From Acidimicrobiales bacterium (lineage in GTDB: Bacteria; Actinomycetota; Acidimicrobiia; Acidimicrobiales; JAHWLA01), in NCBI GenBank assembly GCA_035536915.1, contig DATLNE010000047.1, forward strand, positions 1 through 64,000: a DNA stretch of 64,000 bases, written 5' to 3'. The notes beneath the pieces are model-generated. The model ran no database searches, was not told the DNA's origin, and saw only the letters and a list, made by a program, of their open reading frames with translations. Both the position numbers and the translations under genes were made by a program. Of this stretch, positions 48,571-59,139 are shown in pieces. Positions within the stretch are counted from its first letter, which is position 1. Each line of letters starts with the position of its first letter.

Positions 48571-49509
48571 ATGGAATCCGAGTTCTCCCGCCACGCGCGG
48601 CGCCAGCACGGCCTCGTCACCCGTGCCCAGGCCATGGCCGCCGGGTTGTCGCCGTCCGGAGTCGCCCGCCGTACACGTGACGGGACGTGGCGGCGCGTCG
48701 CCGCGGGCGTCTATGCCGTTGCCTCCTCTCCGGCGACTTGGCGGCAACGGGTGCTCGCCGCCTGCCTCGCCCTCGGCGCAGTCGCGTCACACCGCACCGC
48801 CGCTGCACTGTGGGGACTCTCGGGCTTTCGCCCCGGGCCGGTCCACGTACTCGTCGCGGCGCCTCGTAGCGCACGAAGCACGCTCGCCATCGTCCACCGG
48901 ACGGTCGAGCTCCCGCGGGCCGACGTCACCACCATCGACGGGATCCCGGTCACGCGGTTGGCCCGCACGCTGATCGACCTGGCGGGCACGGTGCCCGCTC
49001 GCGCCTTGGAGGAAGCCGTCGACGACGCCCTGTGCCGTCGCCTCGTCACGCTCCCGCGCCTCGACCGCCGGGCCACGGCGCTGCTCGGCAAAGGGCGGGC
49101 GGGCTCGGCCGCCTTCGCCGACGTCCTCGGATCGTGGCGCGGCGACCAGCCGTTGCCGCAGGAGGTGGCCGAAGCGCGCCTCCTGCGCCGGCTCGTCCAC
49201 GCCGGGCTGCCGCCGCCGATCCCGCAGCACGAGGTCTATACGCCCGACGGCCGGTTTGTGGGCAGGCTCGACCTGGCGTGGCCCGACGTACGAGTGGGCT
49301 TCGAGCTCGACGGCTTCCGGTGGCACGGCTCGCCCCGCGCCTCCCAGCGCGACCTGGCCCGCCACAACCGGCTCAAAGCCCTGAGCTGGACGGTCCTGCA
49401 AGCCATGCCCGCCGACTTGGCCGCCGACGGCGCCCACCTGGCGGAGCTGGCCCGGCCCTTGCTCGCCTCCCAGCGTGACCCACCGATGGACGAGCGGCGC
49501 CCCGCCTAG
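48571..49509 (+). CDS. AbiEi-like antitoxin domain + DUF559 protein
   Basis: 312 residues. The N-terminal ~60 residues resemble the AbiEi_4 winged-helix domain (HGLVTRAQAMAAGLSPSGVA, RVAAGVYAV), and VTRLARTLIDLAG is a typical middle piece. The C-terminal part is DUF559-like (Vsr-type nuclease fold): GRLDLAWPDVRVGFELDGF then RDLARHNRLKALSWTVLQ. This fusion is widespread in actinobacteria as an orphan without the AbiEii toxin. Function unproven; possibly DNA-binding or nuclease-like. Confidence 0.75.
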   Translation: MESEFSRHARRQHGLVTRAQAMAAGLSPSGVARRTRDGTWRRVAAGVYAVASSPATWRQRVLAACLALGAVASHRTAAALWGLSGFRPGPVHVLVAAPRSARSTLAIVHRTVELPRADVTTIDGIPVTRLARTLIDLAGTVPARALEEAVDDALCRRLVTLPRLDRRATALLGKGRAGSAAFADVLGSWRGDQPLPQEVAEARLLRRLVHAGLPPPIPQHEVYTPDGRFVGRLDLAWPDVRVGFELDGFRWHGSPRASQRDLARHNRLKALSWTVLQAMPADLAADGAHLAELARPLLASQRDPPMDERRPA

Positions 49510-49520
49510 CATCGGCGGGC

Positions 49521-49826
49521 ATGCCGCCGGAACGCTTGACGGCCGCCGACGTCGCCCACGTGGCGAAGCTGGCCCGTCTCGACATAACCGAGGAGGAGAC
49601 CGACCTGTTCGCCGAACAGCTCGCCGCCGTCCTCGACCACGCCGCTGACGTGGCTGCCCTCGACACCGCCGGGGTACCGCCGACGGCCCACCCCTTGCCG
49701 CTTCAGAACGTGCTGCGGCCCGACCAGCCGCGGCCCGGGCTCGACCGCGACGAGGTGTTGGCCCAGGCGCCCGACGCCGAGGACAACCGCTTCAAAGTGC
49801 CGCGCATCCTCGGGGAGTCCCCGTGA
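49521..49826 (+). CDS. gatC: Asp/Glu-tRNA(Asn/Gln) amidotransferase subunit C
   Basis: 101 residues. Standard Gat[21 protein letters not shown], then [21 protein letters not shown] and NRFKVPRIL at the end. It stabilises the GatA-GatB complex that amidates Asp-tRNA(Asn)/Glu-tRNA(Gln). Four-base overlap with gatA (GTGA). Confidence 0.95.
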   Translation: MPPERLTAADVAHVAKLARLDITEEETDLFAEQLAAVLDHAADVAALDTAGVPPTAHPLPLQNVLRPDQPRPGLDRDEVLAQAPDAEDNRFKVPRILGESP

Positions 49827-51238
49827 CGACGGCCCGCGAGATCGCTGCGGGCGTCCGCACCGGCGGCCTGACGGCGCGCGAGGTCGTGGAGCAGGCGCTG
49901 GCGGCAATCGCCGAACGTGAGCCGGAGCTGCACGCCTTCAACCACGTCATGGCCGAAGAGGCGCGCGCCGCCGCCGCCGTCGTCGACCAGAAGATCGCCA
50001 CCGGCGAGGACCCCGGCCCGTTGGCGGGCGTCCCTGTCGCGCTCAAAGACAACCTGTGCACCCGGGGCGTCCCCACGACGTGCAGCAGCCGCATCCTCGA
50101 CGGCTGGCTGCCGCCGTACGACGCCACGGTGGTCGAGCGCGTGCGCAACGCGGGCGGCATCGTGGTGGGCAAGACGAACCTCGACGAGTTCGCCATGGGC
50201 TCGTCGACCGAGAACTCGGCTTTCGGCCCCACCCGCAACCCGCACGACCCCGGCCGAGTGCCCGGCGGGTCGAGCGGCGGGAGCGCGGCGGCGGTGGCCG
50301 CCGACTTCGTCCCCCTCGCCCTCGGCTCCGACACCGGCGGTTCGATCCGTCAGCCCGCCGCCTTCTGTGGCGTCGTCGGGGTGAAGCCGACCTACGGCGC
50401 CGTCTCCCGCTACGGCCTCATCGCCTTCGCCAGTTCACTCGACCAGATCGGCCCGTTCGCCAAGAACGTGGGCGACGCCGCCCTCCTGCTCGAGGTCGTC
50501 GGCGGCCACGACCCGTGCGACAGCACCTCGATCGACGCGCCGCCGATGCCGCTGGCCGACCACCTGAGCCGTGGCGTCGACGGGCTGCGCATCGGCCTGG
50601 TCACCGAGTTGATGAACGGCATCGAACCCGATGTCGAGGCCAAGGTCAGGGAAGCGGCCGACAAGCTCACCGCCGCGGGCGCCAAGGTCGAGGAGGTGAG
50701 CGTTCCCGCGGCCATCCACGGCCTGTCGGCCTACTACCTCATCGCCCCGGCCGAGGCGTCGAGCAACCTGGCCCGCTACGACGGCGTCCGTTACGGCCTG
50801 CGCAAGCCCGCCCCCGACATCACGACCATGTACGGCGCCACCCGGGCCGCCGGCTTCGGCCCCGAGGTCAAGCGCCGCATCATGCTCGGCACCTACGCCC
50901 TCAGCGCCGGCTACTACGACGCCTACTACGGCCAGGCCCAGCGGGTGCGCACGCTGATCATCCGCGACTTCGAGGCGGCCTACGCCGACCACGACGTCCT
51001 CATCTCCCCGACCACGCCGAGCACGGCCTTCGCCTTCGGCGCCAAGAAGGACCCGCTGTCGATGTACATGAGCGACGTGTGCACCATCCCGTCGAACCTG
51101 GCCGGCCACCCCGCCATGAGCGTCCCCTTCGGCGCGGGCGACGACGGCATGCCCGTCGGCGTCCAGGTCATGGCGCCCGCGCTGGGCGAGCAACTCATGT
51201 TCCGAGTGGCCCAGGCACTGGAGGACGCAGCCCGATGA
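49823..51238 (+). CDS. gatA: Asp/Glu-tRNA(Asn/Gln) amidotransferase subunit A
   Basis: 471 residues from GTG 49823. Amidase-signature glutaminase/amidotransferase: Lys75 in VALKDN, the cis-serine in [13 protein letters not shown] and nucleophile Ser174 in [13 protein letters not shown] make the catalytic triad. The tail [20 protein letters not shown] is typical. Frees ammonia from glutamine for GatB. Confidence 0.96.
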   Translation: MTTAREIAAGVRTGGLTAREVVEQALAAIAEREPELHAFNHVMAEEARAAAAVVDQKIATGEDPGPLAGVPVALKDNLCTRGVPTTCSSRILDGWLPPYDATVVERVRNAGGIVVGKTNLDEFAMGSSTENSAFGPTRNPHDPGRVPGGSSGGSAAAVAADFVPLALGSDTGGSIRQPAAFCGVVGVKPTYGAVSRYGLIAFASSLDQIGPFAKNVGDAALLLEVVGGHDPCDSTSIDAPPMPLADHLSRGVDGLRIGLVTELMNGIEPDVEAKVREAADKLTAAGAKVEEVSVPAAIHGLSAYYLIAPAEASSNLARYDGVRYGLRKPAPDITTMYGATRAAGFGPEVKRRIMLGTYALSAGYYDAYYGQAQRVRTLIIRDFEAAYADHDVLISPTTPSTAFAFGAKKDPLSMYMSDVCTIPSNLAGHPAMSVPFGAGDDGMPVGVQVMAPALGEQLMFRVAQALEDAAR

Positions 51239-52650
51239 CGGCGTGGGAGATGGTGATCGGCCTCGAAGTCCACTGCGAACTCAAGACGCAGACCAAGCTC
51301 TTCTGCGGTTGCCGCAACGCCTTCGGCGACGAGCCCAACACCAACGTGTGCCCCGTCTGCCTCGGCCTGCCCGGGTCGCTGCCCGTCCTCAACGAGCAGG
51401 CCGTCGAGCTCGCCATGCGCATCGGCGAAGCGCTGGAGTGCACGATCAAGCCGAGCATCTTCCACCGGAAGAACTACTTCTATCCGGACATGCCCAAGGA
51501 CTACCAGATCAGCCAGTACGACGAGCCCATCAACGTCGACGGCCGCCTGGAGCTGCCCGACGGCAGCGTCGTGGGCATCGAGCGGGCGCACCTGGAAGAG
51601 GACACCGGCAAGACGACGCACCTGGGCGCCACCGGCCGCATCCAGGGCGCCGACGAGTCGTTGGTCGACTACAACCGGGCCGGCATTCCACTCGTAGAGA
51701 TCGTCAGCCGCCCCGACATCCGCGGAGCCGAGCAGGCCCGCGCCTACGTCAGCGAACTGCGCTCGATCCTCGTCGCCACCGGCGCCTCCGACGGCAAGAT
51801 GGAAGAAGGCAGCCTGCGCGTCGACGCCAATGTGTCCGTGCGCCCCGACGGCACAGCCCCCTACGGCACCCGCTGCGAGATCAAGAACCTCAACTCCCTG
51901 CGCAGCCTGGGCCGGGCCATCGAGTACGAGGCCGCCCGCCAGATCCAGCTCCTCGAAGCAGGGGAGCGGGTGGTGCAGGAGACCCGTCACTGGAACGAAG
52001 GCGAGGGACGCACGGTCGGCGGCCGCTCCAAAGAAGAGGCCTACGACTACCGCTACTTCCCCGAGCCCGACCTCGTCCCCGTGGCGCCGGCGGCCGAATG
52101 GATCGACCAGGTGCGCAAGGCGCTGCCCGTGCTCCCCGCCGCCCGTCGCAAGCGGCTGGCCGAAGCGGCCGGCACCACGCCCGCCGACGTCGCCGTCGTG
52201 GTCGAGCTCGACCTCGACACGCTCGTGTTCGGCGCCATCAGCGCAGGCGCCGACGCCAAGCTCGCCATCAACCGGGCCGCCAACGAAGTAGCCGCCAACC
52301 TCGACGGCATCACGCACCTCAGCCCCGACGCCTTCACCCGGGTGCTCAAGATGGAGGGCAACGGCGACCTGACCGCGACCCAGTCGAAGCAGGTACTGGC
52401 CGCCCTCCTGGCCGGCGAAGGCGACGACCCCGAGGCCATCGCCAAGGAGCGGGGCTTCGAGGCCATGGCGGGCGACGCTCTCGCCACCGCGGTCGACGAG
52501 ATCATCGCCGCCAGCCCCGCCGAGTGGCAGCGCTTCAAGGACGGCGATCAGAAGGTCACGGGCTTTTTCGTGGGCCAGGTCATGAAGGCCACCGGCGGCA
52601 AGGCCGACGGCAAAGCCGTCACCGCCCTGCTCCGCCAACGAGCCACCTAG
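51235..52650 (+). CDS. gatB: Asp/Glu-tRNA(Asn/Gln) amidotransferase subunit B
   Basis: 471 residues from ATG 51235, overlapping the gatA stop (ATGA); the frame is open upstream but that is antiphase gatA sequence. Motifs: [37 protein letters not shown], the kinase-like core [16 protein letters not shown] and the YqeY-like tail ([14 protein letters not shown]). Binds tRNA and activates the carboxylate with ATP. Last gene of gatCAB. Confidence 0.96.
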   Translation: MTAWEMVIGLEVHCELKTQTKLFCGCRNAFGDEPNTNVCPVCLGLPGSLPVLNEQAVELAMRIGEALECTIKPSIFHRKNYFYPDMPKDYQISQYDEPINVDGRLELPDGSVVGIERAHLEEDTGKTTHLGATGRIQGADESLVDYNRAGIPLVEIVSRPDIRGAEQARAYVSELRSILVATGASDGKMEEGSLRVDANVSVRPDGTAPYGTRCEIKNLNSLRSLGRAIEYEAARQIQLLEAGERVVQETRHWNEGEGRTVGGRSKEEAYDYRYFPEPDLVPVAPAAEWIDQVRKALPVLPAARRKRLAEAAGTTPADVAVVVELDLDTLVFGAISAGADAKLAINRAANEVAANLDGITHLSPDAFTRVLKMEGNGDLTATQSKQVLAALLAGEGDDPEAIAKERGFEAMAGDALATAVDEIIAASPAEWQRFKDGDQKVTGFFVGQVMKATGGKADGKAVTALLRQRAT

Positions 52651-52652
52651 CA

Positions 52653-52670
52653 CTCGTTCGTTCGAACGAG
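52653..52670 (+). terminator. Short hairpin after gatB
   Basis: CTCGTTCG and CGAACGAG around a TT loop, two bases after the gatB stop; no U-tract. Possible terminator for gatCAB. Confidence 0.45.
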
Positions 52671-52781
52671 CCCCCGGCGCCGCTAGCCTGGACTGCGCAG
52701 TCCATACCAACGGCTCCGGCAGGCGGCGGAACGGGGTCGGTCGCAGCGCTGCGATCGGGGCCATGGCACATGGGAGCCTTC

Positions 52782-55700
52782 ATGCCGCTGTCCCTGTCGT
52801 CCCGCCTGAACAGGCTGACGATCGCCCTGCTCGCCACCGCCCTGGTGCTGGTGGCCCCAGCATCCCGGGCCAACGCCCCCCAAGCGGTGGAACGGGCCAC
52901 CACACACGTGGCCAGCGGGTGGGACCTCGTGAAGTACATCGTGCCCCAACCGGCCTGCAACGGCGGCGGCTTCCGTTCGTCGCCGTACTTCGACGAGCTC
53001 GACTGCGGGTGGGTCGATTTCAACGTGGCAGGCACCACCGCGGACTCCGACGTCGAGGTCGGCTTGTTCGCCGAGGACGGCACAGAGTTCGAGCGCGTCA
53101 CCGCCACCTGGCGCACCACGGCGCCGACATGGCGGGTGATCTTCCGCCCCGAGAGCAACTGGCCTGCGGGCACCGTCACCATGCGGGCCTTCACCGACGG
53201 CGAGGACGAGCCCGGCGGCGAGGTCAAGTTCCACCTCAACCGCCTGGGCGCCACCATCCAGGCCACCCCCAAGAGCGACGGCACGCCGTACCAGCCAGGT
53301 GAGGACATCCCCGTCACCGGCACCCTCTTCGAGCAGGACTCCAATGCCGGCCAAGTGACCAAGACCGACGTGGCGGGCACCTTCAAGCTCCGCGTCGGCG
53401 AGACCGTGCTCGGCCCCTTCACCGCCGACAAGGGCGGTGCCGGGCAGATCAGCGAGACCATCCCGGGCGCAGCAACCGCGGGCCTCACCGCCGGGCCCGA
53501 GACCGACTTCCGCCGCACCATCGCCGTCGAGGTGATCGACGCCGCCTACACCGACCCCACCACCGGCGAGTGGGGAGCCGCCCGCGCCGGGGCAGGCTCC
53601 GTTCGCCTGCGCACCGTGCCCGACGCCCTCGTCCTGCAGAACAGCTTCACCTCGGCCGTGGGCTGGGTGAAGCCGGGCGACGCCTATCCCTTCCGCATCC
53701 TGGTCAAGAACCCCACCGACGAATCGGCCGCCGGCATCACGGTGACGGTGCCGCCGGTCGAGGGCACCACCTTCACGGCCGTGGCCCCGAGCACGGGCTC
53801 GGCCGTCATCAGCGGCGGCACCGTCACCTGGTCGATCCCGAGCCTGGCCGCGGCCACCGGTGACGCCAGCACCACGGCCACCCTCGTCGTGCAGGCCCGT
53901 GCCGACACCACCGAGCAAGACCCGCAGATCGTATGGAAGGACCTGTCCACCACCGCCACGCTGGCCACGCCCGGCGACGACCCGGCCACCGCCACCAGCC
54001 ACGGCCCCAAGGTCATCCCGCCCGGCGGCACATACGACACCGCCCGGTACGGCGACCGCCCGTTCCCGGTGGTGCCCGTCGACTACCAGGACTTCCAGCA
54101 CAGCGACGACCACACCGGCGAGCGCCTCGACGAGGTCATCAACTCGCCCGACTACCCGGGCTCGACCTTCAACCTGTTCCAGGAGATGTCGTACGGCCAG
54201 CTCCATCCGAACGGCACCGTCCCCTCGGCGTCCATCGCCACGGCGGACTGGGACCCGGCCCTCTACAACGGCGGCTACCGCTTCACCGAGCTCCAGCCCC
54301 AGGGCACCTGCCACGGCGTCACTTTCAGCGACTCGCCGGGCACGCTCGGGCGCCCCCGCATCGACGGCGGTTGGTACCAGCTGCCCGGCACCCGCGACTA
54401 CTACGGCGACGACAGCGTGGGCAGCGGCCTCACACCGTTGAGCGACATCGACGACGCCTGCGGTCCCACAGCCAAGGCCGTGTGGGACGCCGCCCACATC
54501 GCCGACCCGGAGATCGACTACTCCGACTACGACACCGACAAGGACGGCGTCGTCGACTTCTTCATGATGGTGTTCCAAGGGGAGGGCGGCAACGGCGTCT
54601 CGCAGACCAGCGCGCCGCCCTACGACAACATCTGGCCCCACAGCTCCAGCCTCGAGTTCACCTACAGCGACGAGGCCACCGGCCTGAAGGGTTACATCTC
54701 CGACGACCCGCTCAAGGACCACGAGGGCAGGCGCCTCTACTACACCGACGAAAGCCGCCTGGCCACCACGACCACCGCCACCGAGTGGCCGGTGTTCGTG
54801 CGGGTCGGCCCCTACAACGTGAACCCCGAGTCGGCCATCGACTTCGCCAGCGTGATTTCGCACGAGTACGGCCACTCCCTCGGCCTGCCCGACTTCTATT
54901 ACAACGACGGCATCCCCGTGGCCGACGAGCACGACGCGTACGGCACGTGGAACCTGATGGCCAGCGACTACTCGCAGCACATGGACGTCTACGGCCGCCA
55001 GGAGATGGGTTGGGTGGTGCCCCGCGTCCTCGCGCCCGGCGAGACGGTGGTCGACAACTGGGCCGGGTCGAAGATCGACACCGACCGCATCGACTGGGTG
55101 CAACCCGACGGCACCCCCTACACGCTGAGCGGCCCCGGGGTCGCCAACGGCGAGGCGTACGTGGCGCGCCTCCCGGGCCGCACCATCGTCACCCAGGAGC
55201 ACCTCGACACCGCCGAGGAAGGCAACAAGAAGGCGTGGTGGTCGGGTTCGGGCAACGACTACGGCTGCCCGCCCACCGGCGGCCACAACTTCGACATCCA
55301 CCTGCCCGAGCTGGCCGACCTGCCCGCCGACACGCCGGTCAAGGTGACGATGAAGTCGGGCTGGGACATCGAGTGGGACTTCGACTACGGCTACGTCATG
55401 ACGACGACCGACGGCGGCCGCACCTTCACATCGCACCCGTCCGACAACGGCACCACCTCGACGTCGAACCCCCACGGCAACTCGTGCCAGGGCGACTACA
55501 GCAACGGCATCACCGGCTCCAGCGGGTCGTACAAGGCGGGCACCGAGGAGATCGACCGCGGCTCGGCGACCACGGCGTACCCCTCGATGGAGTTCATCGA
55601 CGACTCGTTCACGCTGAGCGACGTGGCAGGCAAGGACACCGTCCTGCGCTTCTCCTACACAACCGACGCGGGCTTGGCCCGTCCCGGCTGGTTCGTCGAC

Positions 55701-57392
55701 AACGTCACCGTCACGGCGGGCGACACCGTGCTCTACGAGAACGACTTCGACACCACCGCCGACGACCCGGCTGTCTACAACGGCGGATGCGAAGACGACT
55801 TCCGCGTCGTCATCCGCTGTACCCCCGGGTGGACGACAGTGGCGGCGGGCGCGGCCAGCCAGGCCGACCACGCCTACTACTTGGAGATGCGCGACCGCAG
55901 CGGCTTCGACTTCGACGCCCGCGGCCAAGCCGACCGGGGCGAGATCACCTGGCTCCCCGGCTTGTCGCTGGCCTACACCGACGAGGCCCGGGGCTACGGC
56001 AACGCGGGCTATCCCGACCCGCCGCGCCAATCGGTGCTCGACGCCAACCCCGACCCCCAGAACCGGGCCCCCGACCTCGACGACGCGGCGTTCCGCTTCA
56101 ACGACGTCAAGGCGTACTCCGACTCCGGCGAGGGCCACGTCGACAACTACCCCGACGACTCCCGCGACGACGGCAACTGGCGCTTCGACTACGACTGCTT
56201 GACCTTCGAGATCCTTTCGATGACAGGCGACGACGTCGGCCCGTCGGAGCCTGCGGGCAACCTCACCGGCGACGTTCGCCTCACCAACGGGGAGGGGTGC
56301 GGTTCGTTCGACTACGGCTACGGCACGGCGGCGGCCAACACGGCGCCGACGGCCGACGCCCAGGCTCGTCCCACCACCATCGTCGAGGGCGACACGGTCA
56401 CCCTCGACGCCAGCGGTTCGAGCGACGACAACCAGGCGAGCGAGGAGCTCACCTACCGCTGGGACGTCGACGGCGACGGCACCTACGACGTGAACGGCCG
56501 AGAAACACTGCATCGTTACGACGTGGCGGGCACCTACCAGGCAACGGTCGAGGTGCGAGACGCCGAAGGCCTCACCGACACCGACTCGGTGACCATCACG
56601 GTGACACCGAGAGGCGACGGCATTCCCGATTGCGCCGAGTGCGACGGGTACTGGCTGGGCGCGGCCGACGGCGGCGTGTTCAGCTTCGGCGACGCCACCT
56701 TCTACGGCTCCATGGGCGGCATGGCCCTCAACCAGCCCATCGCCGACATGGTGGCGACGCCCGACGGCGAGGGCTACTGGTTGCTCGGCCAGGACGGCGG
56801 CGTGTTCACCTTCGGCAATGCCGGCTTCTTCGGCTCGGGCGCCGGCGAGGAGTTGGCCGGCGGCGCTGTGGGCATCACGCCGACGTCGACGGGGGAGGGC
56901 TACTGGATCGCCACCGCGGCCGGTGAAGTGCTCGCCTTCGGCGACGCCGAGTTGCTCGGCTCGTTGGAGGACGTGCCGCTCAACGCCCCGATCACCGGAC
57001 TCACCGCTACCGCGGACGACGACGGCTATTGGCTCGTGGGCCAGGACGGCGGCGTGTTCACCTTCGGTGAAGCGGGCTTCTACGGCTCGGCAGCAGGCAC
57101 GCCGCTGGCCCGGCCGGTGCGCGATCTGGCGGCGACCACCGGCGACGGCGGCTACTGGCTCACCGCCGAGGACGGTGGCGTGTTCGCCTACGGCGACGCG
57201 CCGTACCGGGGCGGCATGGCAGGGCGCCCGCTCAACGGTCCGGTCGTCTCGCTCGACGGCACCCCGACCGACAACGGGTACTGGCTGGCGGCCACCGACG
57301 GCGGCGTGTTCGCCATAGGAGACGCGGGCTTCCGAGGCTCCGCCGCCGGGCTGCCGCTCAACGCTCCCGTCGTAGCCGTCACGGCGCCGTAA
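52782..57392 (+). CDS. Secreted M6-like metalloprotease (immune inhibitor A type) with PKD and surface repeats
   Basis: 1536 residues from ATG 52782 (upstream GGGAG); signal peptide LTIALLATALVLVAPASRA. Residues ~30-400 are beta-sandwich modules. The catalytic domain has the zinc motif His694-Glu-Tyr-Gly-His698 (VISHEYGHSLGLPDFY) followed by GTWNLMASDYSQ, as in peptidase family M6, and carries an Asp-rich loop DTDKDGVVDFF. A PKD domain lies near residues 1190-1280 (LTYRWDVDGDGTYDV). The last ~250 residues are six tandem GYWL..DGGVF.FGDA units. Likely an extracellular protease held at the surface or bound to glycan by the repeats. Confidence 0.88.
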   Translation: MPLSLSSRLNRLTIALLATALVLVAPASRANAPQAVERATTHVASGWDLVKYIVPQPACNGGGFRSSPYFDELDCGWVDFNVAGTTADSDVEVGLFAEDGTEFERVTATWRTTAPTWRVIFRPESNWPAGTVTMRAFTDGEDEPGGEVKFHLNRLGATIQATPKSDGTPYQPGEDIPVTGTLFEQDSNAGQVTKTDVAGTFKLRVGETVLGPFTADKGGAGQISETIPGAATAGLTAGPETDFRRTIAVEVIDAAYTDPTTGEWGAARAGAGSVRLRTVPDALVLQNSFTSAVGWVKPGDAYPFRILVKNPTDESAAGITVTVPPVEGTTFTAVAPSTGSAVISGGTVTWSIPSLAAATGDASTTATLVVQARADTTEQDPQIVWKDLSTTATLATPGDDPATATSHGPKVIPPGGTYDTARYGDRPFPVVPVDYQDFQHSDDHTGERLDEVINSPDYPGSTFNLFQEMSYGQLHPNGTVPSASIATADWDPALYNGGYRFTELQPQGTCHGVTFSDSPGTLGRPRIDGGWYQLPGTRDYYGDDSVGSGLTPLSDIDDACGPTAKAVWDAAHIADPEIDYSDYDTDKDGVVDFFMMVFQGEGGNGVSQTSAPPYDNIWPHSSSLEFTYSDEATGLKGYISDDPLKDHEGRRLYYTDESRLATTTTATEWPVFVRVGPYNVNPESAIDFASVISHEYGHSLGLPDFYYNDGIPVADEHDAYGTWNLMASDYSQHMDVYGRQEMGWVVPRVLAPGETVVDNWAGSKIDTDRIDWVQPDGTPYTLSGPGVANGEAYVARLPGRTIVTQEHLDTAEEGNKKAWWSGSGNDYGCPPTGGHNFDIHLPELADLPADTPVKVTMKSGWDIEWDFDYGYVMTTTDGGRTFTSHPSDNGTTSTSNPHGNSCQGDYSNGITGSSGSYKAGTEEIDRGSATTAYPSMEFIDDSFTLSDVAGKDTVLRFSYTTDAGLARPGWFVDNVTVTAGDTVLYENDFDTTADDPAVYNGGCEDDFRVVIRCTPGWTTVAAGAASQADHAYYLEMRDRSGFDFDARGQADRGEITWLPGLSLAYTDEARGYGNAGYPDPPRQSVLDANPDPQNRAPDLDDAAFRFNDVKAYSDSGEGHVDNYPDDSRDDGNWRFDYDCLTFEILSMTGDDVGPSEPAGNLTGDVRLTNGEGCGSFDYGYGTAAANTAPTADAQARPTTIVEGDTVTLDASGSSDDNQASEELTYRWDVDGDGTYDVNGRETLHRYDVAGTYQATVEVRDAEGLTDTDSVTITVTPRGDGIPDCAECDGYWLGAADGGVFSFGDATFYGSMGGMALNQPIADMVATPDGEGYWLLGQDGGVFTFGNAGFFGSGAGEELAGGAVGITPTSTGEGYWIATAAGEVLAFGDAELLGSLEDVPLNAPITGLTATADDDGYWLVGQDGGVFTFGEAGFYGSAAGTPLARPVRDLAATTGDGGYWLTAEDGGVFAYGDAPYRGGMAGRPLNGPVVSLDGTPTDNGYWLAATDGGVFAIGDAGFRGSAAGLPLNAPVVAVTAP
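56646..57392 (+). repeat. Six tandem 42-residue (126-base) surface repeats
   Basis: GYW starts recur at 56646, 56772, 56898, 57024, 57150 and 57276, exactly 126 bases each time. The unit reads GYWL..DGGVFxFGDAxFxGS..G.xLxxPI..... The third copy is diverged (ATAAGEVLAFGDAELLGS). DNA identity is modest, so the copies are old and held to length by structure, as expected for propeller or solenoid blades. Confidence 0.92.
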
Positions 57393-57402
57393 CATCGCCT
57401 CC

Positions 57403-58245
57403 ATGGGGAGGAAACTGATCGCGCTGCTGGCCGCTGTGTCCTTGAGCACGGCGGCCTGCGGTGGCGGCGACAAGAAGGAATCCGGCGCTACCGACACCAC
57501 CGTTGCGCCCGGTGACACCACCACGACCACGGCCGCCGGGACCGGCGACCCGCTGACCGCAGGTGGCAACCCCGCGGGCGGGCAATCGGGCGGCACCGCC
57601 TCACCGTCATCGCCCGGTGCGGGCGCGGCCGGTGCCACCACCACCACGGCCAAGCCTGCCAACACCACGTCGACCACCCGCACGGCGGCGCCCGGTCGCT
57701 ACACCTACCAGCGCACCGGCACAGCGTCAGGATTTGGCGGCGACCGCTCCCTCGACGGCGAAGGCACCCTCACCGTCGACCCGGCGAACGGCAACGAGCA
57801 GCACAGCGTCACCGATTTCGTCGGCGACACAATCGAGCAGACGTTGCGCCATCGGCCGGGCGGTATCGACCTTCTTCACCTCCGGCAGACGACGAGCGGC
57901 GTGACCTTCGAGTTCCGCCCGTCGCCGCCTGCGCTCTTCGCACCCGACCCGGCGAATGTCGGGGCTACATGGTCGTGGCGCATGACATCGACCGACGGCG
58001 GGCTCACCATCGACGGCTCGTTCAAGGTGGTGCGCAACGAGACGGTCGCAGTCGGCAGCGAGGCCGTGCCCACCACGGTGGTCGAAGGCGACCTCCGTTT
58101 CAGCGGCACCTTCACCGGCACGTCGAAACAGACACTGTGGGGTTCCGACCGCTACCGCCTCGTGGTCCGCACTGAAGAGGCGACCGACCTTGGCTTCGCC
58201 AAGCGCCAGTCGCGGAGTGTCCTCGTTTCGACCAAGCCCGCCTAG
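57403..58245 (+). CDS. Lipoprotein with Thr-rich linker
   Basis: 280 residues from ATG 57403, 10 bases after the protease stop. Lipobox LSTAAC with Cys19. Then a long Thr/Ala/Gly linker (residues ~30-100) and a C-terminal beta domain of ~180 residues (YTYQRTGTASGFGGDRSLDG; SRSVLVSTKPA). The linker would lift the domain away from the membrane. No family recognised. Tight spacing suggests co-transcription with the protease gene. Confidence 0.75.
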   Translation: MGRKLIALLAAVSLSTAACGGGDKKESGATDTTVAPGDTTTTTAAGTGDPLTAGGNPAGGQSGGTASPSSPGAGAAGATTTTAKPANTTSTTRTAAPGRYTYQRTGTASGFGGDRSLDGEGTLTVDPANGNEQHSVTDFVGDTIEQTLRHRPGGIDLLHLRQTTSGVTFEFRPSPPALFAPDPANVGATWSWRMTSTDGGLTIDGSFKVVRNETVAVGSEAVPTTVVEGDLRFSGTFTGTSKQTLWGSDRYRLVVRTEEATDLGFAKRQSRSVLVSTKPA

Positions 58246-58345
58246 TTTGCGCGCTTTGCGCCTCGGGAAAAGATCGCTCATCGCAATTTCCGTTTGATTG
58301 CAAGGGCTTTTGGCCCAGCAGTCACTGAGATGAAGGAGCGGTCCT

Positions 58346-59089
58346 GTGAGCATTAGGCCTGGCGCGTCGCGCCTGGGGGGCGTCGCAGCACTGACCATGG
58401 GGTTGGCGCTCGGACTCACCGGAGCAGTGCCAGGCGCGCTGGCCGGCCCTGACAAGGAGCCGGACCGCACGCCCAACGACCACCCGTCCGGCAAGGACAG
58501 GTCGGAGGAGAAGGGCGGCAAGACGCAAGGCAAGTCGACGTCGGACCCCGACGGCATGAGCAACGGCGGTCCCGACAAGCCCGGCGGCAGCGGCGGCTTC
58601 GATGCCGACAAGGACGGCAACAACGGCTGCGGCAACGACGACGATTTCGAAGACGACAACAACGGCAACTGCGGCGGCCGCCGGGTGCGTGGCACCGCCG
58701 CTGCCGGTGGCGCCAAGGCCGGCTCCACCGCCGTGAAGAACGTGTCGCTCACCCGCCTCAACGCCCAAGGCAGCGTGCGAGCCCTCGATTCCGTGACCGA
58801 GGTCATGGGCAGGCAGTTCGTGCGAGCCCAGGGCACCACGGCTGCCGTCGGCACCGCCGGTGCCGAGACCGCGGTGCTCGGCACCAGCACCGTGCGAGGC
58901 ACGACGAGCAGTGGCCTGGCCGCCACCGGCATCCCGGCCCTCAGCCTGGTGGCTTTGGGGATGCTGCTGATCAACACCGGCGGCGTGCTCGCCGTCCGGG
59001 GTCGTCGTTCCGACGCCCTGAGCGGAGACGTGCGAGTGGGAGCGACGACGGACGCGCCCGCTCGTTCGAGTCCACACCCGAGTACATAG
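58346..59089 (+). CDS. LAxTG cell-wall-anchored protein
   Basis: 247 residues from GTG 58346, preceded by AAGGAGCGG. Signal peptide ([21 protein letters not shown]), then a highly charged, Asp/Gly/Asn-rich low-complexity segment (residues ~33-115, e.g. [20 protein letters not shown]). At the C-terminus LAATG (residues 191-195), a hydrophobic helix and VRGRR form a class E sortase sorting signal. A ~40-residue tail follows the basic residues, which is longer than usual. The protein ends P-S-T with its stop inside the palindrome at 59077-59119. Function unknown. Confidence 0.75.
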   Translation: MSIRPGASRLGGVAALTMGLALGLTGAVPGALAGPDKEPDRTPNDHPSGKDRSEEKGGKTQGKSTSDPDGMSNGGPDKPGGSGGFDADKDGNNGCGNDDDFEDDNNGNCGGRRVRGTAAAGGAKAGSTAVKNVSLTRLNAQGSVRALDSVTEVMGRQFVRAQGTTAAVGTAGAETAVLGTSTVRGTTSSGLAATGIPALSLVALGMLLINTGGVLAVRGRRSDALSGDVRVGATTDAPARSSPHPST

Positions 59090-59119
59090 CTCACCGAACC
59101 GGTGAGCTATGTACTCGGG
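59077..59119. terminator. Palindrome between the LAxTG gene and ilvD (copy 2)
   Basis: Perfect 19-base arms (59077-59095 and 59101-59119) around GAACC. The core CCGAGTACATAG / CTATGTACTCGG and the CACCGAA centre are the same as in the element at 22772-22818. As there, the left arm carries the upstream stop codon (reading P-S-T-stop). It lies 20 bases before the ilvD start. Likely a terminator, or a dispersed palindromic repeat. Confidence 0.75.
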
Positions 59120-59139
59120 GTGCGACGTATCCTCGCTTC

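Noticed and set aside
56646-57392. Regular 126-base repeats as a CRISPR array
   Set aside because: They are in-frame coding repeats with modest DNA identity and no short identical repeat/spacer pattern.
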